From Thermoleophilia bacterium (GTDB lineage: Bacteria; Actinomycetota; Thermoleophilia; Gaiellales; JAICJC01), in assembly GCA_025928435.1 (NCBI GenBank), contig JAICJM010000227.1, positions 1 through 5,697 on the forward strand: a DNA stretch of 5,697 nt, in the 5' to 3' direction. Positions 1 to 5,628 of this stretch are shown here, piece after piece. The notes below the pieces were generated by a model. That model was not told the origin of the DNA. It worked only from the letters and a program-made list of their open reading frames with translations, and did no database searches. Each line of letters opens with the position of its first letter. Position 1 is the stretch's first letter. A program made the translations under genes and the position numbers.

Positions 1-399
1 CTCGGACTTGTGGTCGCCGCCGGCGGCGCGGAAGAAGTCCTCGATGCCGCTCGGGGTCAACGCTGCGAGGATGCGGGCGCTGCCTCCGCCCGCGTTCGCG
101 AACCGGTGCGGCGTGCCGCGGGGGACGAAGGCGAAGTCGCCCGGGCCTGCCCGCACCACCTCGTCGCCGAGCACGATGTCGAAGGTGCCCTCGAGCACGT
201 AGAACCACTCGTCCTCGACGGCGTGGACGTGCAGCGGCGGGCCGCCGCCGGGCACCGCCTCGATCTCGGTGAAGGTGAGCGCCCCGCCCGTCTCGGCGCC
301 CGTCGCCTTCAGCGTGACCGTGTTCCCGCGCATCGCGATCCGCTCGCCCTCGGAGCGGCGGACGGCGTACGGCGCGGGGGGAGTCGGGTCACCTGCCAA
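1..399 (-). CDS. Single-domain cupin protein, 3' end cut by window edge
   Basis: Reading the minus strand from a TTG at 399-397 gives 133 codons that run open off the left edge, so the C-terminus is missing. Both cupin metal-site motifs are intact. Motif 1 is HVHAVEDEWFYVLEG (residues 57-71; His57, His59, Glu64, Gly71), and motif 2 is GDFAFVPRGTPHRFAN (87-102; Pro93, Gly95, His98, Asn102). The three His and one Glu are the usual divalent-metal ligands of the beta-barrel, so a small cytosolic metal-binding enzyme or sensor is likely; no signal peptide is seen. The N-terminal stretch PYAVRRSEGERI resembles the conserved start of quercetinase-like cupins, which is why TTG399 is preferred over the internal ATG at 333. 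An in-frame TAG at 414-412 rules out a longer start, and the Shine-Dalgarno is poor. It lies 20 bases after the PucR stop with no terminator between, so the two are probably co-transcribed. Substrate unknown. Confidence 0.87.
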   Translation of the reverse strand, partial: MAGDPTPPAPYAVRRSEGERIAMRGNTVTLKATGAETGGALTFTEIEAVPGGGPPLHVHAVEDEWFYVLEGTFDIVLGDEVVRAGPGDFAFVPRGTPHRFANAGGGSARILAALTPSGIEDFFRAAGGDHKSE

Positions 400-419
400 G
401 GCCGGACGACTCTACCGGA

Positions 420-1862
420 TCAGTCCACCAGCTCGGCCATCCGCACGGCCCACACCTCGAGGGCGAGCTCGACCCGGGTCTGGGGCAGGTCGACGTCGAT
501 CCCATGGCGCGCGTTCAGCGCCGCCAGGCGCTCGTAGAGCCGCTGCCGCGAGACCCGCAGCCGGCGGGCGGCGGCGGCCTTCGACCAGCCGGTGGCGACG
601 AGTGCCTCGAGCACTCGCTGGGCGCCCTCGTCGAAGCGGGGCTCCACCCGTTCGCCCGCGAGCACCGATCCGGCCACCGCCCGCAGGGCGCCCAGGGTGT
701 CGGCCGTCCGCACCGGCGGCCCGGCGGCGGCCGCGACCAGGCAGGCGCGCTCCGCGCCGGCCAGCGCCTCGCGGAGCTGCCCCGGCTCGCCGCCCCGGGC
801 GTCGAGGCCGACGGCGGTCACGGCGCCGCGGCGGACGAGGTCGCGCGCCACCGCGGGCATGTCGACGTCGCCGCGCACCGCGACGATCGCGCGGCCCCCG
901 TCGACGAGCGCGTCCATCCCCATCCGCTCGAGCCGCTCGAGCGACCCACGGCCGACCACGGCCCAGAGGGCGGCCCGGGACAGGTCGACGCCGACCGACC
1001 GAGCCCGGCGGACGACGTCGGCCGCGTCGCCGGCCCGCCCTTCGGAGAGGCGCACCAGCAGGCGGGCGCGCTCGGCCGCCGGCACCTCGTCCGGCGGCGG
1101 CTGGGCGGCCAGGGCGACGCTCAGCAGGAAGGCCGCCTCGTCCAGGGCGAGCTCGTCCAGCTCGTCGCCGTGGCGCGACAGCACGTGCAGCCAGCAGCCG
1201 GGATTGACCGGGCGGGACTGGAGCGCCGTCGGGAGCCGCTGCCGCTGGCGGTCGAGCGCGTCCAGGAAGGCGACGTCGAGGCCGTCCTCGGGCGAGGTCG
1301 CGATCCGCGTGCGGTCGATGCGCTCGAACAGCACCTGCGCGCCCAGCACGCCCCCGAGCGCCGCCACCAGCCCGCCCGGGCCGAGCCCCTCGCGGGCGGC
1401 CTCGCGCAGCTGTGCCTGGAGCGTCACCGCCCGCCGCAGGGTCTGCAGCTCTCCGGAGACGAGCCGCTCGTGGACGACGTGGGTGATGTCCACGAACCGC
1501 ACGTCGCGCCCGAACACGATCAGCGGCAGTTCGTGGTTGCGGCAGGCGGCGACCAGCATGCCGGCGTCCGCGTGGCTGGGCTCGAACCCGATCCCCGCCG
1601 CGCCGGAGCGGGCCACCGCCGCGACGAGCGCCTCGATCTGGGCCGGCGACATCCCGGCCAGGCCGATCCCGGTGGTGAGCAGGAACTCGCCGCCGCGCAG
1701 CACCTCGCTCACGGCCGGCGTCTCGAACACGTGCACCCACTCCACCCGGTTTCCCAGCCGGTGCCCTCCGGCGGCCACCGTCACCTCGCCCGACCGGAAC
1801 TCCTCCAGGCCGAGCAGATCCGCCACCGTCAGGACAGATTGTCCGGTTTCAGGCGTGTTCAC
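420..1862 (-). CDS. PucR/CdaR-family transcriptional regulator
   Basis: About 480 residues with the full PucR layout. The N-terminal PucR domain (about residues 10-138) starts at LTVADLL and contains VEWVHVFETP and LRGGEFLLTTGIGL, hallmarks of the purine-catabolism-regulator-like ligand domain. A middle region (about 265-390) fits the degenerate GGDEF-like domain of CdaR/PucR proteins. The C-terminal helix-turn-helix (about 417-480) has WSKAAAARRLRVSRQRLYERL, the counterpart of the usual W-S-x-T-A-x-x-L-x-V-H-R-N-T-L-Y-Y-R-L motif. Members are usually activators or repressors of neighbouring catabolic genes responding to a substrate or intermediate. Start choice: GTG at 1868 and GTG at 1862 are both in frame and neither has a Shine-Dalgarno. 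I chose 1862 because a TACACT -10-like hexamer at 1874-1869 would place transcription start at this codon (leaderless). It is divergent from the dehydrogenase operon, which is the likely target along with itself. Domain assignment is firm; effector and targets are inferred. Confidence 0.93.
   Translation of the reverse strand: MNTPETGQSVLTVADLLGLEEFRSGEVTVAAGGHRLGNRVEWVHVFETPAVSEVLRGGEFLLTTGIGLAGMSPAQIEALVAAVARSGAAGIGFEPSHADAGMLVAACRNHELPLIVFGRDVRFVDITHVVHERLVSGELQTLRRAVTLQAQLREAAREGLGPGGLVAALGGVLGAQVLFERIDRTRIATSPEDGLDVAFLDALDRQRQRLPTALQSRPVNPGCWLHVLSRHGDELDELALDEAAFLLSVALAAQPPPDEVPAAERARLLVRLSEGRAGDAADVVRRARSVGVDLSRAALWAVVGRGSLERLERMGMDALVDGGRAIVAVRGDVDMPAVARDLVRRGAVTAVGLDARGGEPGQLREALAGAERACLVAAAAGPPVRTADTLGALRAVAGSVLAGERVEPRFDEGAQRVLEALVATGWSKAAAARRLRVSRQRLYERLAALNARHGIDVDLPQTRVELALEVWAVRMAELVD
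1832..1844. repeat. Short inverted repeat GGACA-N3-TGTCC
   Basis: A perfect 5+5 inverted repeat with a 3-base spacer lies inside the first codons of the regulator gene. Its centre (1838) is 28 bases from the centre of the similar-sized repeat at 1860-1872. It could be a second half of an operator array for an oligomeric regulator. It could equally be a chance palindrome constrained by coding sequence (it encodes part of GQSVL). Confidence 0.3.
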
Positions 1863-1872
1863 TGACACAGTG
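1860..1872. promoter_or_regulatory. Candidate operator, inverted repeat CACTG-ACA-CAGTG
   Basis: A perfect 5+5 inverted repeat with a 3-base centre. Flanking TT (1858-1859) and AA (1874-1875) extend the symmetry if a one-base offset is allowed. It overlaps both candidate GTG starts of the PucR gene and the -10-like hexamers on both strands, so a bound protein would block transcription both ways. It is the most symmetrical element in the divergent region and fits autoregulation by the PucR protein, but it could serve another regulator. Only the symmetry and position are seen; binding is inferred. Confidence 0.5.
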
Positions 1873-1912
1873 TAAGGTGGCGGCCGCGGCGGACCTCGGA
1901 TTCAATGCTGGG
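1863..1912. promoter_or_regulatory. Divergent promoter region between regulator and dehydrogenase
   Basis: Only 50 bases separate the two starts. On the minus strand TACACT (1874-1869) matches TANNNT, and its last base is 7 from the G of GTG1862, the spacing of a leaderless actinobacterial transcript. On the plus strand two weaker candidates exist: TAAGGT (1873-1878), which would give a leader of about 28 bases, and TTCAAT (1901-1906), 7 bases before ATG1913 but lacking the conserved second-position A. No convincing -35 hexamer and no good Shine-Dalgarno is present for either gene. Confidence 0.45.
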
Positions 1913-3421
1913 ATGGCTACTACCGCTGACACACGCCTGCTCGGAAACTACGTCGGAGGCCGCTGGGTGGCCGCGACCGCCGGCGAGCAGCAGGACGTCC
2001 AAAATCCCGCCACCGGAGAGACCCTGGCCCGCGTTCCCCTGTCGAGCGCGGCCGATGTCGACGCGGCCGTGAAGGCCGCCAGGGCGGCGCTGCCCGAGTG
2101 GCGCGCGCGGCCCGCGATCGAGCGCGCACGCTGGCTGTTCGGCCTGCGCCAGGTGCTTGAGTCCCACGCCGACGAGCTGGCCCGGTCGGTCACGCGTGAG
2201 ATGGGGAAGACCTTCCCGGACGCGCGCGCCGAGGTCGGCCGCATGGTCGAGATGGTCGAGGCCGCGACCGCCATCCCCCAGACGATGCAGGGCCGCATCC
2301 TCGAGGACGTCGCCCGCAACGTCGACTGCGAGACGATCCGCCAGCCGGTGGGCGTCTGCGCCGCCATCGTGCCGTTCAACTTCCCCGCGATGGTGCCGTT
2401 CTGGTTCCTGCCCTTCGCGATCGCCTGCGGCAACACGTTCGTCCTCAAGCCGTCCGAGCAGGTGCCCCTGACCCAGGAGCTCGTCTTCAACCTGATCGAC
2501 GACCACGGCGGCCTGCCCGAGGGCGTCGTCAACCTCGTGAACGGCTCCGTCGACGTGGTGAACGCGCTGCTCGACCACCCCGACGTCGACGCGATCTCGT
2601 TCGTCGGCTCGGCCAAGGTGGCGGGGTACGTGTACGAGCGCGCGGCGGCCAACGGCAAGCGCGTCCAGGCCCTCGGCGGCGCGAAGAACTTCATGGTCGT
2701 CATGCCGGACGCCGTCATGCCCCGCACCGTCTCGAACATCCTCGGCTCCGCCTTCGGCGCCGCCGGGCAGCGCTGCATGGCCGGCTCGGTCGTCGTCACC
2801 GTCGGCGATGCCAGGAAGCCGCTCATGGACGAGCTCGTCGCGCGTACCCGGGAGCTCACGGTCGGCGACGGCCTCGAGCGCGGCATCGACGTCGGGCCGG
2901 TTGTCTCGACCCCCGCCCGCGACCGCATCACCGAGTGGATCGAGCGCGGGATCGACGGCGGCGCGACCGCTGTCGTCGACGGCCGCGGCGCGGCCTCCGG
3001 CACGGGCGGGTCATTCGTGGGGCCGACCGTCCTCGACGACGTGACGCCGGACATGGACATCGCCCAGGAGGAGGTCTTCGGGCCGGTGCTCTCCGTCATC
3101 CACGCGGACTCGCTGGACGAGGCGATCGGGATCGTGAACGGCAGCCGCTACGGCAACGGGACCTCGATCTTCACGGAGTCGGGCGCGGCCGCGCGCCGGT
3201 ACCGGCACGACGTCCAGGTCGGCATGGTCGGGATCAACATCGGCGTCGCGGCGCCGGTGGCGTTCTTCCCGTTCACCGGCTGGAAGGGCTCGTTCTTCGG
3301 TGACCTGCACGCCCACGGCAGCGACGCCGTGGACTTCTACACGCGCAAGAAGACGATCACCTCGCGCTTCTTCTCCGGCGGCGAGACCGGCCGCTTCTTC
3401 GTCGAGCAGGCGGAGGATTGA
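1913..3421 (+). CDS. mmsA: CoA-acylating methylmalonate-semialdehyde dehydrogenase family protein
   Basis: A 502-residue cytosolic aldehyde dehydrogenase of the family's normal length. Catalytic Cys288 sits in GQRCMA, oxyanion Asn156 in PFNFPAMVPFW, cofactor-binding Lys179 in KPSEQ and Glu387 in EEVFGPV. The usual general-base Glu of ELGG is Ala253 in ALGGAKN. Together with the C-terminal GWKGSFFGD and FYTRKKTITSR blocks, this marks the MmsA/IolA branch, which releases an acyl-CoA rather than an acid. Family reaction: methylmalonate or malonate semialdehyde + CoA + NAD+ to propionyl-CoA or acetyl-CoA + CO2 + NADH. Arg110 and Arg287 fall where I recall the two substrate-carboxylate arginines of the Bacillus subtilis enzyme (R124, R301). 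Start: ATG1913 is preferred; GTG1877 adds 12 Ala-rich residues atypical of the family. First gene of the plus-strand unit, with an inverted-repeat hairpin beginning directly after its TGA. The exact physiological aldehyde is inferred from family only. Confidence 0.9.
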   Translation: MATTADTRLLGNYVGGRWVAATAGEQQDVQNPATGETLARVPLSSAADVDAAVKAARAALPEWRARPAIERARWLFGLRQVLESHADELARSVTREMGKTFPDARAEVGRMVEMVEAATAIPQTMQGRILEDVARNVDCETIRQPVGVCAAIVPFNFPAMVPFWFLPFAIACGNTFVLKPSEQVPLTQELVFNLIDDHGGLPEGVVNLVNGSVDVVNALLDHPDVDAISFVGSAKVAGYVYERAAANGKRVQALGGAKNFMVVMPDAVMPRTVSNILGSAFGAAGQRCMAGSVVVTVGDARKPLMDELVARTRELTVGDGLERGIDVGPVVSTPARDRITEWIERGIDGGATAVVDGRGAASGTGGSFVGPTVLDDVTPDMDIAQEEVFGPVLSVIHADSLDEAIGIVNGSRYGNGTSIFTESGAAARRYRHDVQVGMVGINIGVAAPVAFFPFTGWKGSFFGDLHAHGSDAVDFYTRKKTITSRFFSGGETGRFFVEQAED

Positions 3422-3448
3422 CGTGGGGGAACCCATGGTTCCCCCACG
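3422..3448 (+). terminator. Perfect 12-bp hairpin after the dehydrogenase stop
   Basis: CGTGGGGGAACC (3422-3433) is exactly complementary to GGTTCCCCCACG (3437-3448), with a 3-base CAT loop. The stem begins at the base after the TGA and is followed by a C-rich run, not a T-tract. This is the shape of a U-less actinobacterial terminator. Because genes of the same apparent pathway follow, it may act as a partial terminator, a 3'-end stabiliser or a processing site rather than a complete stop. Confidence 0.65.
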
Positions 3449-3546
3449 AGCCCCCTCCTTGAGGAAGCGTGGCGGATTCCTGGTGGCGCTCCGGCGAAAG
3501 CGCGGTCTCGCCTCCGCCACGAGAGAACGGTCCTCCGTCAGGGGCT
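3449..3546 (+). promoter_or_regulatory. Candidate structured leader RNA upstream of the acyl-CoA synthetase
   Basis: Five nested helices can be drawn by hand. P1 is AGCCCC (3449-3454) with GGGGCT (3541-3546). P2 is GAGGA (3461-3465) with TCCTC (3531-3535). P3 is CGTGGCGGA (3468-3476) with TCCGCCACG (3513-3521). P3b is GGTG (3482-3485) with CGCC (3509-3512), including one G-U pair. P4 is GCGCT (3486-3490) with AGCGC (3499-3503), closing an 8-base loop. Unpaired joints include AGAGAACGG (3522-3530). The 3' strand of P2, extended to TCCTCC (3531-3536), is also complementary to GGAGGA (3563-3568) in the synthetase Shine-Dalgarno, an arrangement that could switch translation. I do not recognise it as a known riboswitch. 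A dispersed palindromic repeat or compound terminator are the alternatives. The pairing is seen; the function is inferred. Confidence 0.42.
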
Positions 3547-3560
3547 TCCAATCCCGGAGC

Positions 3561-3569
3561 AGGGAGGAG
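3561..3569 (+). promoter_or_regulatory. Shine-Dalgarno deciding a TTG start
   Basis: AGGGAGGAG contains GGAGG at 3563-3567, 6 bases before TTG3574, the strongest ribosome-binding match in the gap. It supports the TTG over the upstream in-frame GTG at 3469. Six of its bases (3563-3568) are complementary to TCCTCC at 3531-3536. Confidence 0.75.
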
Positions 3570-3573
3570 TAGC

Positions 3574-5628
3574 TTGTCGACAGCCGACGCGACGGCGCCG
3601 CGGGGCGACGCCGACCTGCACCCGGACCTCGACGCGGTGTTCAACCCGGCGTCGGTGGCGATCTACGGCATCTCCGAGCGCACGTCCGCCCGGATCGCCG
3701 AGAACATGACCGTCCCCGGCGTCCCCTTCTACGGGGTGAACCCGACGAAGCAGGAGGCGTGCGGGGTGCGCTGCTACCCGAGCCTGGCGGCCTGCCCGGC
3801 GGTGCCCGAGATGGTGGTGATGGGCGTCGGCCACGGCCGCATCGAGGCGGCCGTCGCCGACGTGCTCTCGGTCGAGGGCGTGCGGGCCGTGATCACGCCG
3901 GGGCTCGGCAACGAGGCCGGCGCGGAGGGCGCGAGGATCGGGAGGGCGATCGGCGAGAAGCTGCGGGCGGCGGGCATCGCCATGGTGGGCCCGAACTGCA
4001 TGGGCGTCGCCACCCCGGGCTTCCCGTCGCCCTGGATCGGCAGCCTGCACTCGACCTTCGTCGGCGGGCCGGTGGCGACGCTGGCGCACTCCGGCTCGAT
4101 CGGCGAGATCCTCGTCTCGCTCGGCCCCCGCATCGGGTTCCGCACGGTGATCTCGGCCGGCAACGAGACGGTGGTCGACGCCGCCGACTTCGTCGCCTGG
4201 TTTGCGGACGACCCCGGCACCCGCGTCGTCGGCCTCTTCCTCGAGGCGGTGCGGCGGCCGGCGGCGTTCGAGGCCGCGCTGCAGCGGCTGGCCGAGGCCG
4301 GCAAGGTCGCGATCGTGCTCAAGGTCGGCACCTCGGAGATGGGCGCCGAGGCGGCGCGGGCCCATACGGGTGCGCTGGTCGGCTCGGACCGCGGGCTGAC
4401 CGCGATGCTGCGCCACTACAACGCCATCCGGGTCGACGACTTCGGCGACTGGCTCGAGCACCTGGAGGTGTTCGGGCGCGAGCGGCCGCCGCGCGGGCGC
4501 CGCATCGGCGCGGTCACGAACTCGGGCGGCGAGGGGGAGTACTTCGCCGACAAGGCCGAGCAGGCGGGGATCCCGCTGCAGCGCTTCTCCGAGGAGCTGC
4601 GGGCCCGGATCCACGCCGAGTTCCCGAACTTCACCCTGGTCGGCAACCCGGTCGACTGCTGGGCGATCGACGACGACCGGATCGTCTTCCCGCGCGTGTT
4701 CCAGCTCATGGCCGAGTCGGGCGAGTTCGACGTGCTCGTCTCGGCGATCGACCACAGCCATTGGCTGCACGGCACCGAGCGGCAGCTGGCCACGAACATC
4801 GCGGCCGACCTCGAGGCGGCCGTCCGCGGCACCGAGCTGTTCCCGGCGGTGATCACCGTGACCACCGCCGACCCGCCGCTCGAAGACCTGCGCTGGGCGC
4901 GCGAGCACGACATCCCGATGCTCAAGGGCAGCCTGCCCGGGCTGCGCGCTCTGGCCGCCCGCCTCGACCACGAGGCTCGCGTGCCCGCGGCGCGGGCCGT
5001 GCCCGCCGCGGAGCCGCTCACCGGCTCCGGCGCCCTGGCCGAGCACGACTCCGCCGAGATCGCCCGCGGGTACGGCATCGACTACGTGCGCAGCGTCCGC
5101 TGCGGCGACGCCGATGCCGCCGCGGCGGCGGCCGCCGAGCTCGGCTACCCGGTCGTCTGCAAGATCGACAACGTCGCCCACAAGGCCCGGGTGGGCGGCG
5201 TGGCCCTGAACCTGTCCGACGCCGATGCCGTCCGGTCGGCGGCGGAGCGGATGGGCGGGCGCGTCCTCGTCGCCGAGCACGTGTCGGGCGGCGTGGAGGT
5301 GCTCGTCGGCGCCGTACGCGACGCCGACTACGGCCCGACCGTGGTCGTCGGCGCCGGCGGCGCGCTGGCCGAGCAGCTCGACCTGGTCGCCGTCAGCCTG
5401 GCACCGGTCGACCCCGAGGGCGCCCGGCGCCTGATCGCATCGCTGCCCGCGCTCGGGCGCATGCTGGGGGGCGAGCCGGCCGCCGGCCTCGTCGATGCCG
5501 TCGTCGCCGTCTCGCGCCTGGTCGCCGAGCACCCCGAGATCGCCGAGGTCGACGTGAACCCGCTGCTGGTCTCGCCCGAGCGGGCCGTGGCCCTCGACTG
5601 CCTGATCGTCCTGAAGGAGAGCGCATGA
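3574..5628 (+). CDS. Fused ADP-forming acyl-CoA synthetase (acetate-CoA ligase family)
   Basis: A 684-residue single-chain enzyme of the NDP-forming acyl-CoA synthetase family: acid + CoA + ATP to acyl-CoA + ADP + Pi, in the cytosol. Domains in order: Rossmann CoA-binding domain (about 20-135, from FNPASVAIYGIS); succinyl-CoA-ligase-like domain (about 139-285) with GPNCMGV at 139-145, HSGSIG at 172-177 and AHTGALVGSD, whose His264 matches the phosphorylated His of the alpha part; a third flavodoxin-like domain (about 310-440) with TNSGGEG and GNPVD; and an ATP-grasp domain (about 482-684) with AHKARVGGV (His536, the second relay histidine), DYGPTVVVGAGG and DVNPLLV near the end. Key residues look intact. 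TTG3574 is chosen because AGGGAGGAG precedes it and the domain start follows; GTG3469 would add 35 Pro/Ser-rich residues across a hairpin. The family includes acetyl-, pimeloyl- and feruloyl-CoA (FerA) synthetases, so substrate is open. Its stop overlaps the next gene's start. Confidence 0.93.
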   Translation: MSTADATAPRGDADLHPDLDAVFNPASVAIYGISERTSARIAENMTVPGVPFYGVNPTKQEACGVRCYPSLAACPAVPEMVVMGVGHGRIEAAVADVLSVEGVRAVITPGLGNEAGAEGARIGRAIGEKLRAAGIAMVGPNCMGVATPGFPSPWIGSLHSTFVGGPVATLAHSGSIGEILVSLGPRIGFRTVISAGNETVVDAADFVAWFADDPGTRVVGLFLEAVRRPAAFEAALQRLAEAGKVAIVLKVGTSEMGAEAARAHTGALVGSDRGLTAMLRHYNAIRVDDFGDWLEHLEVFGRERPPRGRRIGAVTNSGGEGEYFADKAEQAGIPLQRFSEELRARIHAEFPNFTLVGNPVDCWAIDDDRIVFPRVFQLMAESGEFDVLVSAIDHSHWLHGTERQLATNIAADLEAAVRGTELFPAVITVTTADPPLEDLRWAREHDIPMLKGSLPGLRALAARLDHEARVPAARAVPAAEPLTGSGALAEHDSAEIARGYGIDYVRSVRCGDADAAAAAAAELGYPVVCKIDNVAHKARVGGVALNLSDADAVRSAAERMGGRVLVAEHVSGGVEVLVGAVRDADYGPTVVVGAGGALAEQLDLVAVSLAPVDPEGARRLIASLPALGRMLGGEPAAGLVDAVVAVSRLVAEHPEIAEVDVNPLLVSPERAVALDCLIVLKESA
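5614..5619 (+). promoter_or_regulatory. Shine-Dalgarno for the enoyl-CoA hydratase gene
   Basis: AAGGAG lies 5 bases before ATG5625, inside the last codons of the synthetase. Together with the ATGA overlap it indicates translational coupling of the two genes. Confidence 0.75.

Noticed and set aside
10..537. Plus-strand open frame across the cupin region
   Set aside because: The product is low-complexity, and the opposite strand encodes both intact cupin motifs.
924..941. Tandem 9-base repeat CCGCTCGAG twice
   Set aside because: It lies inside the regulator and simply encodes a repeated Leu-Glu-Arg stretch in a helix.
504..1875. Long plus-strand open frames opposite the regulator gene (504-1865 and 592-1875)
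   Set aside because: Their products are Arg/Ala/Pro/Ser-rich without domains, while the minus strand gives a complete PucR protein. They are by-products of GC-rich third positions.
1877..1912. GTG1877 as the dehydrogenase start
   Set aside because: It would add 12 Ala-rich residues not expected for the family and would run through the candidate promoter region; ATG1913 gives the normal family length.
1948..3099. Minus-strand open frame (383 codons) opposite the dehydrogenase
   Set aside because: Ser/Thr/Pro/Arg-rich with no recognisable domain; antisense shadow of a clear aldehyde dehydrogenase.
3444..3472. Alternative pairing of CCACG (3444-3448) with CGTGG (3468-3472) as an antiterminator
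   Set aside because: Only 5 bp with no extension; much weaker than the 12-bp hairpin and the 9-bp P3 helix it would have to replace.
3422..3573. Known riboswitch, tRNA or other named RNA in the dehydrogenase-synthetase gap
   Set aside because: No cloverleaf and no match by eye to glycine, cobalamin, SAM, c-di-GMP, ZTP, fluoride or guanidine motifs; kept only as an unassigned structured element.
3538..5532. Minus-strand open frame (664 codons) opposite the synthetase
   Set aside because: Its length is striking, but the product is His/Arg/Gly/Asp-rich without motifs, and the plus strand encodes a full ADP-forming synthetase with all its key residues.
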